This document shows, piece by piece, positions 1 through 9,056 of a stretch of DNA of 41,417 bases. The position numbers and the translations under genes are program-made. Every line of letters starts with the position of its first letter. Positions within the stretch are counted from its first letter, which is position 1. Origin of the DNA: Desulfotomaculaceae bacterium (lineage in GTDB: Bacteria; Bacillota; Desulfotomaculia; Desulfotomaculales; Pelotomaculaceae); NCBI GenBank assembly GCA_028696455.1, contig JAQVGZ010000014.1, positions 1 to 41,417 of the forward strand. The letters run 5' to 3'. The notes under the pieces were generated by a model. That model worked only from the letters and a program-made list of their open reading frames with translations. It ran no database searches and was not told the DNA's origin.

Positions 1-1665
1 GGAATAACTCCGGACAAGCTGGAGCAGAGTAAAAAAAATATTAAAGATCAGGTTACGGGGATGCGCCTTTCCAAACCTTACGAAAATTTTGCTATGGGTG
101 CTATTGATTATTATATTCGCCCAAATTGCTTTGTAGACAATGAGAAAACCAGGCAGCAGAAGGAAGAGGCGATGGCCGCAGTACCCACGGTTATAGTATC
201 AGTAAAAGAGGGAGAAAAGATTATTGGAGAGGGTGAGATACTGACCGAAGAGCACCTGGCTAAGCTGCAAGCGCTGGGTCTCATCCGCACCAAACTGGTT
301 TTTACATCTGTCCTGGGCACATTACTGCTGGTTGTTCTGCTTACGGTAGTTGTGCTTTTATTTCTTTATCAGCAGAACCGGGAAATCTATGAACAAGTCG
401 GTCACCTATACTTGCTGGGTATAATTGTGCTGGTTGTCCTTGGGGTGGGAAAAATAATTATTGCCATAAATGTTAGCCGTTGGCCTGAATTTAGTGCTCA
501 GTTCGGTTATATGGTGCCAATGGGTGCAGCCGGAATGTTGACCGCCATTCTTTTGGACTCACGGCTGGCTGTTCTGGTTGTGGCGGTGATGAGTCTGATG
601 CTCGGTGTAATGACAGGAAATCAACTGCAGTTCGGATTGGTTGGGTTAATAGGTGGTATAACAGGAGTTTACAGTGTGTCTAAGCTAAGCCAGAGGGGAG
701 ACCTGGCGCGTGCTGGCATTTATACCAGCCTAGCAAATATAGTGGCAATATTTGCGGTGGGGCTTGTAAACGAAACACCATTTGGCCTTTTAATCTCATC
801 AAGTCTGGCTTTGGGTTCGGCCAGTGGTATTCTTTCGTCAATACTTACCAACGGTGCTCTTCCTTTTCTAGAAAGCACTTTCCGTCTTACCTCGCCGGTA
901 AAACTATTGGAGTTATCTCACCCGAACAATATTTTGTTAAAAAGGCTATTAACTGAGGCACCTGGGACTTACCACCACAGCATTATTGTGGGGAACTTAG
1001 CTGAATCGGCTGCTGAAGCTGTGGGCGGTGACTCATTGTTAGTCCGGGTAGGTGCTTATTACCACGATATTGGTAAGCTTAAAAGACCCTACTTTTTTAT
1101 AGAAAACCAAATGACAGCCGAAAATCCTCATGATAAAATTGGACCATCTTTAAGTACCCTGATTATAACCTCCCATGTAAAAGATGGAGTAGAAATTGCC
1201 AGGGAGCACAAACTGCCCCAGGGTATTATCGACATTATTGAGCAACATCATGGCACTAGCCTGGTGGGTTATTTTTATCATAAAGCGATGGAGAGCGATC
1301 ATAGCGAAAGCGTTACCGATGAAGAGTTTCGTTACGAAGGTCCCAAGCCACAAACCAGGGAGGCAGCTATTGTGATGCTTGCTGACTCGGTGGAAGCTGC
1401 TGTCCGTTCGCTTCAAAACCGCACTCCTGCCCGGGCGGAAGGCCTTGTGAGGAAATTTATCAAAGACAAGCTAAACGACGGTCAGCTTGAAGAGTGTGAT
1501 TTGACCTTTAAAGATCTCGATATTATCGCTAACGCATTTGTTCGGGTGCTATCCGGGGTATTTCACTCCCGGGTAGAATACCCGGATATGTCTCAGGAAA
1601 TAGAAAGGAGAAAGAGGCGTGCAGGTTTTCGTAAGCAATCTGCAGGAAGAGGTGGCGCTGGATAA
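1..1665 (+). CDS. pgpH: 7TM-HD cyclic-di-nucleotide phosphodiesterase, PgpH family (5' end missing)
   Basis: The frame is open from base 1, so the gene starts outside the window; 554 residues are visible. The visible order is the end of an extracytoplasmic 7TMR-HDED domain, about seven hydrophobic segments (roughly residues 95-280), then a cytoplasmic HD domain. The HD domain shows a YHHS motif, the HD pair in YHDIGK (about residues 355-356), QHHGT and ADSVEAA. Known PgpH-type proteins hydrolyse cyclic di-AMP to pApA at the membrane. The stop lies 47 bases inside ybeY, so the two are translationally linked, as is common in Firmicutes. The first ATG of the window (61) is internal. Family assignment is secure; the substrate is inferred from the family. 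Confidence 0.9.
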   Translation, partial: GITPDKLEQSKKNIKDQVTGMRLSKPYENFAMGAIDYYIRPNCFVDNEKTRQQKEEAMAAVPTVIVSVKEGEKIIGEGEILTEEHLAKLQALGLIRTKLVFTSVLGTLLLVVLLTVVVLLFLYQQNREIYEQVGHLYLLGIIVLVVLGVGKIIIAINVSRWPEFSAQFGYMVPMGAAGMLTAILLDSRLAVLVVAVMSLMLGVMTGNQLQFGLVGLIGGITGVYSVSKLSQRGDLARAGIYTSLANIVAIFAVGLVNETPFGLLISSSLALGSASGILSSILTNGALPFLESTFRLTSPVKLLELSHPNNILLKRLLTEAPGTYHHSIIVGNLAESAAEAVGGDSLLVRVGAYYHDIGKLKRPYFFIENQMTAENPHDKIGPSLSTLIITSHVKDGVEIAREHKLPQGIIDIIEQHHGTSLVGYFYHKAMESDHSESVTDEEFRYEGPKPQTREAAIVMLADSVEAAVRSLQNRTPARAEGLVRKFIKDKLNDGQLEECDLTFKDLDIIANAFVRVLSGVFHSRVEYPDMSQEIERRKRRAGFRKQSAGRGGAG

Positions 1666-2071
1666 TAATCTGATTGATTTTTTGGTCATGATAGTACAGG
1701 AGGCTGTAAAGGACGGAGGGTACGGGGAAGAAGCCGAGATTAGTCTAGTATTTGTTGACGATAACTATATTAGAAACTTGAACTTACAGTACCGCGGGAT
1801 AGATAGTCCGACCGATGTTCTCTCTTTTGCTATGCTAGAAGGCGAGTCAATTCAGGGTGGGGAAGCAATGCTGGGTGATGTGGTTATTTCGTTGCAGACA
1901 GCCAAACGGCAGGCTGAAGAATATGGGCACAGCTTCCAGCGTGAAGTTGCTTACCTGACTATACATGGTGTTTTGCACCTGCTTGGCTATGATCATCAAA
2001 CGGAAGATGAGCGACGAAAAATGCGTCAAAACGAAGAAGAACTACTAGCGAGGTTAGAACTGTTCAAATAA
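1619..2071 (+). CDS. ybeY: Endoribonuclease YbeY (rRNA maturation factor)
   Basis: A 150-residue protein of normal family length. It carries the metal-binding signature HGVLHLLGYDH, with His116, His120 and His126 as zinc ligands. YbeY is a single-strand endoribonuclease needed for 16S rRNA 3'-end maturation and ribosome quality control. It starts at GTG 1619 behind the purine-rich stretch AGAAAGGAGAAAGAGG and overlaps the end of the upstream phosphodiesterase gene by 47 bases. The kinase gene follows after about 40 bases, so it belongs to the same operon. The assignment rests on the motif, the length and the conserved neighbourhood. Confidence 0.95.
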   Translation: MQVFVSNLQEEVALDNNLIDFLVMIVQEAVKDGGYGEEAEISLVFVDDNYIRNLNLQYRGIDSPTDVLSFAMLEGESIQGGEAMLGDVVISLQTAKRQAEEYGHSFQREVAYLTIHGVLHLLGYDHQTEDERRKMRQNEEELLARLELFK

Positions 2072-2110
2072 ACATCACCATGCGTTCATTGCTACTGGGG
2101 GAGGTTTGCA

Positions 2111-2464
2111 GTGGAACTGCGCAAATTCTTAAAAAGTATTTATTATGCTGCAGCAGGATTGGGTTATGCTTTACGGACCCAGCGCAATATGCGAGTACAC
2201 TTCAGCGCTCTCTTATTAGTGATGGGTCTGGCACTTTATCTTCGTATTAGTGCTTATGACCTGCTGTTATTGTTTTTTGCCATTACTCTGGTTGTGATGG
2301 CGGAGATGTTTAATACAGCCGTTGAGACGCTGGTTGACCTTTTTGTGCAAACCGAGCACCCCCTGGCACGCGTTGCTAAAGATGTAGCAGCAGGAGCAGT
2401 GCTGGTGACCGCACTGAATTCAATCGCGGTGGCTTTTGTGGTGTTTTATCCTCGCCTGGTGTAG
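2111..2464 (+). CDS. dgkA: Diacylglycerol kinase / undecaprenol kinase family protein
   Basis: A 117-residue integral membrane protein with about three transmembrane helices. It has the family signature AEMFNTAVETLVDL (around residues 61-74) and an N-terminal amphipathic segment. The E. coli enzyme phosphorylates diacylglycerol; Gram-positive members mostly phosphorylate undecaprenol, feeding the cell-wall lipid carrier pool. The start is GTG 2111, six bases after a GGGGAGGT ribosome site. Its place between ybeY and cdd matches the conserved Firmicutes operon leading to era. Substrate preference cannot be read from the sequence. Confidence 0.92.
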   Translation: MELRKFLKSIYYAAAGLGYALRTQRNMRVHFSALLLVMGLALYLRISAYDLLLLFFAITLVVMAEMFNTAVETLVDLFVQTEHPLARVAKDVAAGAVLVTALNSIAVAFVVFYPRLV

Positions 2465-2552
2465 AGTGGTAAACCTGCTTGGACAAAATGTGGCGCTATC
2501 ATAGCCCAAATAAGAGGAATTGATTTGAAATTTAGAAATGGTGGTGTGCTAT

Positions 2553-3026
2553 ATGGATTTTCCGGTTGAAAAATTAATTAGAGCTGCCAGCGCGGCCCTC
2601 GGCAGAGCCTACGCGCCTTATTCCTGTTTCAAGGTGGGTGCTGCAATATTGACCACCGAAGGTCGTTACTACACCGGCTGTAATGTGGAAAACGCTTCGT
2701 ACGGTCTGTCTTGCTGCGCTGAACGGGTGGCTCTATTTAAAGCTGTCTCTAACGGCGAGCGTAACTTTGAAGCGCTTGCCGTTATTGCTGATACAGACGA
2801 TTATTGTACACCCTGCGGAGCCTGTCGCCAGGTGCTGGCAGAATTTAACCCGGCCATGAAAATTTATATGGTAAACGGGCGGGGTGAGTATTGGCTTTTG
2901 ACAGTTGCAGATTTATTACCGGCGACCTTTGTTCTCAAGGAAGCTCATCCCACCTCTGCAGGGCTTGGGGAAGATCGGCCAGGGGGCAAGGTTATTACTA
3001 AAATATTTGAGCCAGTGAACCGGTGA
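2553..3026 (+). CDS. cdd: Cytidine deaminase
   Basis: Zinc-dependent deaminase converting cytidine and deoxycytidine to uridine forms in pyrimidine salvage. The catalytic block CAE (Cys55, Glu57) and the PCGAC block (Cys88, Cys91) give the three zinc cysteines and the proton-shuttling glutamate. I chose ATG 2553 because the GGTGGTG stretch lies six bases before it and the family starts near this point; an ATG at 2538 would add five residues. The protein has 157 residues, about 25 more than the usual 130 or so. The extra part is a C-terminal tail after the conserved LLP(x)F element, with no recognisable motif. It sits in the ybeY-dgkA-cdd-era operon. Confidence 0.95.
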   Translation: MDFPVEKLIRAASAALGRAYAPYSCFKVGAAILTTEGRYYTGCNVENASYGLSCCAERVALFKAVSNGERNFEALAVIADTDDYCTPCGACRQVLAEFNPAMKIYMVNGRGEYWLLTVADLLPATFVLKEAHPTSAGLGEDRPGGKVITKIFEPVNR

Positions 3027-3056
3027 TTTGACTATCCAAGGTGGGGTAATAAGTAA

Positions 3057-3329
3057 GTGAGTGTATTTGAGATTCTAATGCTCGTCTGCTTCGGGATTGC
3101 CTGGCCATTTTCCATCTATAAATCTTATGTATCAAGACAAGTTGCGGGAAAGAGTATTTTATTCCTGTGGATTGTTTTTGCCGGATATATTTCAGGAATT
3201 ATTCATAAGCTTATCTTTAGCTATGACGCTGTTATTTTTCTGTATGCCCTTAATGGAACAATGGTAATAATGGATATTATATTATACTATCGTAACAAAG
3301 CATTGATGAGCAAATGTAACAGATTATAA
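3057..3329 (+). CDS. Small PQ-loop-like membrane protein, function unknown
   Basis: A 90-residue hydrophobic protein with about three membrane segments (roughly residues 3-18, 32-50 and 58-78). The first half, with IAWPFSIYKSYVSR and then GKSILFLW, resembles a half-size PQ-loop/SemiSWEET-like unit, but I cannot name a substrate. The start GTG 3057 follows a GGTGGGG stretch, though the spacing of about 10 bases is long. It is inserted between cdd and era, which are adjacent in many relatives, so it may be an accessory member of the operon. The codon pattern and lack of interruptions favour a real gene. Confidence 0.7.
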   Translation: MSVFEILMLVCFGIAWPFSIYKSYVSRQVAGKSILFLWIVFAGYISGIIHKLIFSYDAVIFLYALNGTMVIMDIILYYRNKALMSKCNRL

Positions 3330-3354
3330 CATGACCATAAAGGCAGGTGCTTTA

Positions 3355-4260
3355 ATGCAGGATGACAGCCAATACAGGTCTGGTTTTGTTGCGCTGGCGG
3401 GCAGGACCAATGTGGGTAAATCTACTCTTTTAAACAAGCTTGTTGGGCGAAAAGTATCCATTATGTCCGATAAGGTCCAGACAACAAGGAACAAAATCCT
3501 CTGTGTGCTGAGCCGGGAAGACTCCCAAATGGTATTTATAGACACCCCGGGCTTGCACAAGCCGATGCATAAACTTGGTGAGCATTTAGTGCAGATAACG
3601 CTGAATACTCTTAGAGAGGTTGATGTTATTCTTTTTCTAGTGGAGGCAAACCAGCCCCCTGGTCCGGGTGATCACTATCTTATCCGTCAACTGAGCGGTA
3701 TACCTAACCCGGTCTTGCTGGTGATCAATAAGATAGACCTGGTCAGGCGAGAAGAACTATTACCCTTGATCGAAAGCTATGTCAAACTATACAAATTTGC
3801 TGAAATTGTGCCTGTGTCGGCTCTGTCCGGGGAAAACCTCGACCGTCTCCTGGAAGTGTTAACCGGCTATTTGCAGGCTGGGCCTAAATATTATCCCGAA
3901 GATATGATCACTGATAGGCCGGAGGAATTCATAATGGCTGAGCTGATCAGGGAAAAGGTTTTAAGCCTTACCGGTCAGGAAGTGCCGCATTCAGTTGCTG
4001 TAATCATTGAAAATATGCAGGAGCGGCCAAATAACGTGACGGAGGTACAGGCAGTAATTTACACTGAAAGAGAATCACAAAAAGGGATATTAATCGGCAA
4101 GAAAGGTCAAATGCTAAAAAAAATAGGCCGTCTTGCCCGTGAGGACATAGAAAAACTGCTAGGATCAAAAATTTTCCTCAAGCTCTGGGTAAAGGTCAGA
4201 CCGGACTGGCGAGACAAGGAAGCGCAACTCAAAAATCTGGGGTACGGTGATCAATTGTAA
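3355..4260 (+). CDS. era: GTPase Era
   Basis: Ribosome-assembly GTPase that binds the 3' end of 16S rRNA. From ATG 3355 it has 301 residues, typical for Era. G1 is GRTNVGKST (about residue 16; most relatives have Pro where this has Thr). G3 is DTPG (about 63), G4 is NKID (about 125), and a C-terminal KH domain contains GILIGKKGQML. ATG 3355 is preferred over ATG 3331 because AGGCAGGTG lies five bases upstream of it. It is in the same transcription unit as cdd and recO, and works with YbeY encoded nearby in 30S maturation. Confidence 0.96.
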   Translation: MQDDSQYRSGFVALAGRTNVGKSTLLNKLVGRKVSIMSDKVQTTRNKILCVLSREDSQMVFIDTPGLHKPMHKLGEHLVQITLNTLREVDVILFLVEANQPPGPGDHYLIRQLSGIPNPVLLVINKIDLVRREELLPLIESYVKLYKFAEIVPVSALSGENLDRLLEVLTGYLQAGPKYYPEDMITDRPEEFIMAELIREKVLSLTGQEVPHSVAVIIENMQERPNNVTEVQAVIYTERESQKGILIGKKGQMLKKIGRLAREDIEKLLGSKIFLKLWVKVRPDWRDKEAQLKNLGYGDQL

Positions 4261-4325
4261 AAATTATCTAGCAAAATATTATGGGGCATAAGTACTTTTA
4301 GGCTGCTCAAACGGAGTATACGATT

Positions 4326-5087
4326 ATGAAACTATATAAGCTTGAGGCAGTAGTATTACGGGCCAGGGACTGCGGCAACGCGGACAAGCTGTTGGTTATC
4401 TATTCCAGAGAGTTTGGCAAACTAAAATTAATGGCGCACGGCGCCGCCAAACCTGCAAGCCGCAAGCGCGGTTCTGTGCAGCTTTTTGCCCACTCCAAGT
4501 TCCTAATTAACCGTGGTCGTGAGCTAGACTCAATTAGCCAGGGCGAAATAATTGAGATGTTTTCCTCGCTCAGAAACGATCTGGAAAGAATCGGCTATGC
4601 CAGTTACCTGGCCGAGCTGGTGGATGCCTTTGCACCGGAGGGAGAGCCAAATCCAGCCTTTTTTGAACTCATCATTACAACCCTGCGCCTGCTGGCTACG
4701 GAAGATGCCGAGCTGGTAGCCCGAGCCTTTGAAATTAAAGCACTTACCATGCTCGGCTACCGCCCTTCACTGGAGCGCTGCACCCACTGCCGGAGCCCCT
4801 TGTCGGGACATCTCTATTTCAGCCCGGCTGCCGGAGGGGTGCTTTGCGAGGACTGCCGACCGTCCTATCCGGATGCGCGGACCTGCAGCCAGGGTATTCT
4901 GGAACTCATTAAGCTTTTTTTGCGCTGGCGCCCGGTCAGGCTGCGCCAGCTCAGAGTTGACCGCCCTGATCGAAACCTGCTAAAGCTCTTGATGGGTGAA
5001 TTTATCCGGTACCACCTGGAGCGGGAATTAAAATCCGCGGTATTCTTAAGACGTTTTCCCAACGGGGCCGGAAAGACTGGTGTATAA
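4326..5087 (+). CDS. recO: DNA repair protein RecO
   Basis: A 253-residue recombination mediator that with RecR loads RecA onto SSB-coated single-stranded DNA. The N-terminal OB-fold begins with LYKLEAVVLRARDCGNADKL. The C-terminal region contains a zinc-binding C4 arrangement, CTHC followed about 28 residues later by CEDC. The GC-rich second half produces overlapping open frames in other phases, which are shadows. The era-recO order is conserved in Firmicutes. The gap of 65 bases after era shows no terminator. Confidence 0.93.
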   Translation: MKLYKLEAVVLRARDCGNADKLLVIYSREFGKLKLMAHGAAKPASRKRGSVQLFAHSKFLINRGRELDSISQGEIIEMFSSLRNDLERIGYASYLAELVDAFAPEGEPNPAFFELIITTLRLLATEDAELVARAFEIKALTMLGYRPSLERCTHCRSPLSGHLYFSPAAGGVLCEDCRPSYPDARTCSQGILELIKLFLRWRPVRLRQLRVDRPDRNLLKLLMGEFIRYHLERELKSAVFLRRFPNGAGKTGV

Positions 5088-5181
5088 AAGTGACTGATAT
5101 TGGAGTAAATAAAATAAAAGGTAGGGCAACACCAAGGTACTGATTAGGATATTCTTCTAAGAAGAAAGGAACGGTTAAAAG

Positions 5182-5613
5182 ATGAGTGAACTTGAGAAAA
5201 TCGATACTATTAGAAACCGGCTAGGTACCAGCTATAAAGAGGCAAAGGCAGCCCTGGACGCAGCCGGAGGGGATGTGGTCCAGGCACTGATTAGCCTTGA
5301 AGAGAAAAAGCATGAGCCGGTCGAGCGTTACCAGGTCAAAGGGAATGAGCTCCTGGATCAAATCAAAGGTTTGCTTAACAAAGGACAAGGGTACCGGATT
5401 AAGGTCAAGCAGGGCGAGCGGACGGTTACTGAAATTCCCGCCTCAGTTGGTGCACTGGGCCTGCTGGGTGTTCTGGCCAGCAGTCAAATCGCTGTTCTTG
5501 GCGCCCTGGCCTCAGTAGCGGGTATGGCTAATAACTACACCCTGGAGGTAGAGCGCGCCTCTGACTTTAGTAGAGATAAAGATTTTGGGGCGGACAAGGC
5601 AAGCAGCAGTTAA
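5182..5613 (+). CDS. DUF4342 protein with N-terminal UBA/TS-N-like domain
   Basis: A 143-residue protein. Residues 1-40 (SYKEAKAALDAAGGDVVQALISLE) form a UBA/TS-N-like three-helix motif of the type found in EF-Ts. Residues 50-130 fit the DUF4342 family, with a hydrophobic stretch VGALGLLGVLASSQIAVLGA that could be a membrane-associated helical hairpin. The start ATG 5182 has AAGAAAGGAA upstream. It lies between recO and glyQ. Its function is unknown; a peripheral membrane or translation-linked role is only a guess from the domains. Confidence 0.8.
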   Translation: MSELEKIDTIRNRLGTSYKEAKAALDAAGGDVVQALISLEEKKHEPVERYQVKGNELLDQIKGLLNKGQGYRIKVKQGERTVTEIPASVGALGLLGVLASSQIAVLGALASVAGMANNYTLEVERASDFSRDKDFGADKASSS

Positions 5614-5799
5614 TATAATTGGAAATTTCCGTCTCCCGGCATGCTTAGACGTTTACCCTTTGAAGATATATCGGGACCTCTAACTTGAACTGCATCAATG
5701 ATGATGTTTGCTGGCATTGACTTTAACCCGAAGATCTGATAGATTATAACAAAAAGTACTAGAATTAGATGTGAACCACAACAATAAAGCATTTGAAAG

Positions 5800-5843
5800 A
5801 CTCCCGTCTCTGGTAGAATACCGGGGGCCGGGGGTTTTTCTTT
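5800..5843 (+). terminator. GC-rich hairpin with T tract before glyQ
   Basis: Bases 5802-5835 can fold into a long hairpin (arm CTCCCGTCTCTGGT against ACCGGGGGCCGGGGG, with several G-T pairs). It is followed by TTTTTCTTTT. It lies 31 bases upstream of glyQ, so it either ends the upstream operon or works as an attenuator for glyQS. No T-box core (AGGGTGG-ACCGCG) is visible in the 260-base gap. Confidence 0.7.
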
Positions 5844-5873
5844 TATAGAATATGATTTAATAGGAGGCGGCCT

Positions 5874-6755
5874 ATGAATTTCCAGGAGCTAATTATTACC
5901 CTGGACCATTTTTGGTCCCAGCAAAATTGCATCATTTTGCAGCCCTATGATGTAGAAAAAGGGGCTGGTACAATGAACCCGGCTACCTTTTTAAGGGCTC
6001 TGGGGCCAGAGCCGTGGCGGGTGGCTTATGTGGAGCCCTCCCGCAGGCCTACAGATGGGCGTTATGGGGAAAATCCAAACCGCCTGCAGCATTATTACCA
6101 GTACCAGGTTATATTGAAGCCTTCTCCAGATAACGTCCAGGAACTATACCTTGACAGCCTGAAGGCTATCAACATCGACCCGGACGAGCATGATATACGT
6201 TTTGTCGAAGACAATTGGGAGTCTCCAACTCTTGGCGCGTGGGGGTTGGGCTGGGAAGTATGGCTGGACGGTATGGAAATAACTCAGTTCACCTATTTTC
6301 AGCAGTGTGGTGGCATTGACTGCCGGCCGGTCTGCGCAGAAATAACCTACGGCCTGGAGCGCCTGGCCATGTTTATCCAGGGTGTGGACAGTGTATATAA
6401 GATTACCTGGGTAGATGGCATTCACTATCATGATGTCCACCACAGGGGGGAAGTTGAGCATTCCCATTACAATTTTGAACTGGCTGACACAGCGATGCTG
6501 TTTAAGCTTTTTGATTTATACGAGCAAGAAGCTTTAAGAGTAGTTGAGAAAGGTTTTGTGCTTCCTGCTTACGACTATGTGTTGAAATGTTCTCACTCCT
6601 TTAACCTATTGGATGCTCGAAGTGCGATTAGTGTGACTGAACGTACCGGGTATATCTCCCGGGTAAGAAACCTTGCCCGCGCGTGTGCCCAGGCTTATGT
6701 GGAACAGCGTGAAGCAATGGGCTATCCGTTGCTCAAGAAGAAGGGGGCTAAGTAA
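5874..6755 (+). CDS. glyQ: Glycine--tRNA ligase alpha subunit
   Basis: A 293-residue catalytic subunit of the bacterial alpha2-beta2 glycyl-tRNA synthetase (class IIc). It starts with the invariant [17 protein letters not shown]-type N-terminus and contains class II motif regions ([32 protein letters not shown], and QQCGGIDC...EITYGLERL). Charging of tRNA-Gly needs the beta subunit encoded next. AGGAGG is eight bases before ATG 5874. The stop TAA shares its last base with the ATG of glyS (TAATG), so translation is coupled. Confidence 0.97.
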   Translation: MNFQELIITLDHFWSQQNCIILQPYDVEKGAGTMNPATFLRALGPEPWRVAYVEPSRRPTDGRYGENPNRLQHYYQYQVILKPSPDNVQELYLDSLKAINIDPDEHDIRFVEDNWESPTLGAWGLGWEVWLDGMEITQFTYFQQCGGIDCRPVCAEITYGLERLAMFIQGVDSVYKITWVDGIHYHDVHHRGEVEHSHYNFELADTAMLFKLFDLYEQEALRVVEKGFVLPAYDYVLKCSHSFNLLDARSAISVTERTGYISRVRNLARACAQAYVEQREAMGYPLLKKKGAK

Positions 6756-8851
6756 TGGCCGGCAATGTTAGAGATTTCTTACTGGAAATTGGAGTGGAGG
6801 AGATGCCCGCACGTTTTTTAGACCCGGCCCTGGTCGAGTTGAAAGAACTGGCTATGGCTGCTCTTAAGGAACAGCGCCTGAAATTTAAAAGAGCTCAGAC
6901 TTATGGAACGCCGCGGCGCCTAATCCTGTTTGTTGAGGAGTTGGCTGAAATACAGACACCTTTAGAAACTGTAACAAAGGGGCCAGCCGTTAAAGCAGCA
7001 TACAAGCAGGATGGCACACCCACTAAGGCCGCTGAGGGCTTTGCCAGAAGTCAGGGAGTGCCTGTAGACAGCCTGCTTCAGAGACCTGTCGGGCAGGTTG
7101 ACTATGTATTTGCGGTAAAGCGGGAGGCTGGCCGGCCGGCCCCGGAGGTACTGTCGCTTTTAGCGCCAGCCCTTATTGCCAGGCTCCACTTCCCCCGACC
7201 GATGCGCTGGGGTGACCTTGAAACCCGTTTTGCCAGGCCGATTCGCTGGATTGTTGCGCTTTTTGGCAGTGAGATAGTGAAATTTAATTATGCGGGCCTG
7301 CAAGCAGGGCGGACTACTGCTGGACATCGTTTTTTGTGCAAAGAGCCCATCGAACTCTATACCCCGGTGGAATACTTTGAAAAAATGAGACAGGCCTTTG
7401 TCATGGTTGACCCGCGGGAGCGCAGAGAAAGCATCCTGCGCCAGGTGCAGGAACTGGCTGAATCAGTTGGTGGAACGATAGAGCAAGATGAAGATCTGCT
7501 CAATGAAGTGAATAACCTGGTTGAATACCCGACTGCGCTAATAGGGGATTTTAGCCAGGTATACTTAAAGCTGCCAAAAGAGGTGCTCGTTACCCTGATG
7601 CGGGAACACCAGCGCTATTTCCCGGTTAATGATCCTGACGGTAGTCTGGTGCCTAATTTTATCGCTGTCAGGAACGGTGGGGCGGAGCATATTGAAATTG
7701 TCAGAACTGGGAATGAAAAGGTGCTGCGGGCGCGCCTGGCTGATGCAGACTTCTTCTTTAAGGAGGACTTAAAGTCTCCACTTGTCGAAAAAGTGCCATC
7801 CCTAAAAAAGGTCGTGTTTCAGGAAAGTCTTGGCAGTGTTTATGACAAGGTTGTCCGGGTAAGTGAGCTTACCGAATACCTGGCCGGGGTGTTGGGCGCC
7901 AGCGAGCAGGAAAAGAAATGCGCCCTGCGGGCAGCCTACCTGGCCAAAGCTGATCTAGTTACAAGTATGGTCTATGAGTTCCCCGAGCTTCAAGGTATTA
8001 TGGGCCGGGAGTATGCTGAGCGCTCCGGAGAAGAGCATGGTGTGGCTAAAGCTATTTTTGAACATTACCTGCCTCGTTTTGCTGGCGATGATTTACCCGA
8101 TACTGTTGCTGGAAGAATGTTAAGTATAGCTGATAAAATGGATAACATTTTAGGATGTTTTGCAATTGGTATTCAGCCAAGCGGATCGCAAGACCCTTAC
8201 GCTTTAAGACGACAGGCTCTGGGTATCACCAATATTCTTCTAGCCGGGGGGATTCAACTATCACTTGAGAAGGTGATTGCAAGCGCCTACCGGTGCTATG
8301 AAGGCAAGGTTTCGCTTAAGTTAAGTCTTAAAAGAGTAACGAAAGAGGTCGTGGAGTTTTTTAAACACCGTCTTAGGGGCATTCTTGAAGAGCGTGGTTT
8401 TCACTATGACACAGTGGAAGCAGTGCTTGCCTCTGGTTGTGACGATTTCAATGATGTTTATTTGAGGGTACAGGCGCTAGCCAGTTTCCGGGCAGAGCCT
8501 GCCTTCAACGATTTATTGACAGCCTTTATCCGCGCAAACAACCTTTCCAAAAAAGCAGCGACCAGCTACGTAGACCCGAAGCGGCTTTCGGATCCGGCGG
8601 AGAAAAGACTTTTCAACTGCCTTTGTGCGGTGAGAGAAAAGGTGGAAACATACCGGATTTCCCAGAACTACCGTTCCTTGCTGGCAGCTGTTGCTACCCT
8701 GCAGGAGCCGTTAGACCAGTTTTTCAATGCTGTGATGGTAATGGTGGATGATCAGTATGTGCGCGAAAATCGTCTGGCCCTCCTTCTCAGTCTGGCTGTG
8801 ATGGTAAAGCAGGTTGCTGACTTGAGCAGAATAGTCGTTGAATCAAAATGA
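6755..8851 (+). CDS. glyS: Glycine--tRNA ligase beta subunit
   Basis: A 698-residue subunit that binds the tRNA anticodon and acceptor. It begins FLLEIGVEEMPARFLDPAL and has the conserved YGTPRRL and GHRFL blocks, an HD-like middle part, and a C-terminal DALR anticodon-binding region ending around DQYVRENRLALL. Its length is normal. It is coupled to glyQ by a one-base TAATG overlap. No hairpin with a T tract is evident directly after the gene. Confidence 0.97.
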   Translation: MAGNVRDFLLEIGVEEMPARFLDPALVELKELAMAALKEQRLKFKRAQTYGTPRRLILFVEELAEIQTPLETVTKGPAVKAAYKQDGTPTKAAEGFARSQGVPVDSLLQRPVGQVDYVFAVKREAGRPAPEVLSLLAPALIARLHFPRPMRWGDLETRFARPIRWIVALFGSEIVKFNYAGLQAGRTTAGHRFLCKEPIELYTPVEYFEKMRQAFVMVDPRERRESILRQVQELAESVGGTIEQDEDLLNEVNNLVEYPTALIGDFSQVYLKLPKEVLVTLMREHQRYFPVNDPDGSLVPNFIAVRNGGAEHIEIVRTGNEKVLRARLADADFFFKEDLKSPLVEKVPSLKKVVFQESLGSVYDKVVRVSELTEYLAGVLGASEQEKKCALRAAYLAKADLVTSMVYEFPELQGIMGREYAERSGEEHGVAKAIFEHYLPRFAGDDLPDTVAGRMLSIADKMDNILGCFAIGIQPSGSQDPYALRRQALGITNILLAGGIQLSLEKVIASAYRCYEGKVSLKLSLKRVTKEVVEFFKHRLRGILEERGFHYDTVEAVLASGCDDFNDVYLRVQALASFRAEPAFNDLLTAFIRANNLSKKAATSYVDPKRLSDPAEKRLFNCLCAVREKVETYRISQNYRSLLAAVATLQEPLDQFFNAVMVMVDDQYVRENRLALLLSLAVMVKQVADLSRIVVESK

Positions 8852-8971
8852 TTAATCATGGTCAACTCGCAACAAACACAAGCACTACAAAAATGGTCTC
8901 TGGTGTTCCAGGGTGGAAAATTAGTTTTTTAATTACTTAAGCTACTAGCTAATTTTAAGGGAAGGGTAGGG

Positions 8972-9000
8972 TTGAATTGCCTGTAGCCATAGTATATATT
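8972..9000 (+). promoter_or_regulatory. Sigma-A-type promoter for the CcpN-like gene
   Basis: TTGAAT at 8972-8977 and TATATT at 8995-9000 are 17 bases apart, upstream of the regulator gene starting at 9057. An AT-rich imperfect palindrome (around 8994-9009) overlaps the -10 and could be a self-regulation site. Only the sequence match supports this. Confidence 0.5.
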
Positions 9001-9056
9001 AATAATATATCATCAGTTGATTTAAAACTATTAGTGCTCTCTAAGGGGCGATTGAT

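Noticed and set aside
5153-5167. TTCTTCTAAGAAGAA palindrome just before the DUF4342 gene
   Set aside because: Short and AT-rich, overlapping the purine-rich ribosome site; likely chance symmetry.
5610-5792. 60-codon reverse reading frame between the DUF4342 gene and glyQ
   Set aside because: No ribosome site or family resemblance; the composition looks like ordinary spacer.
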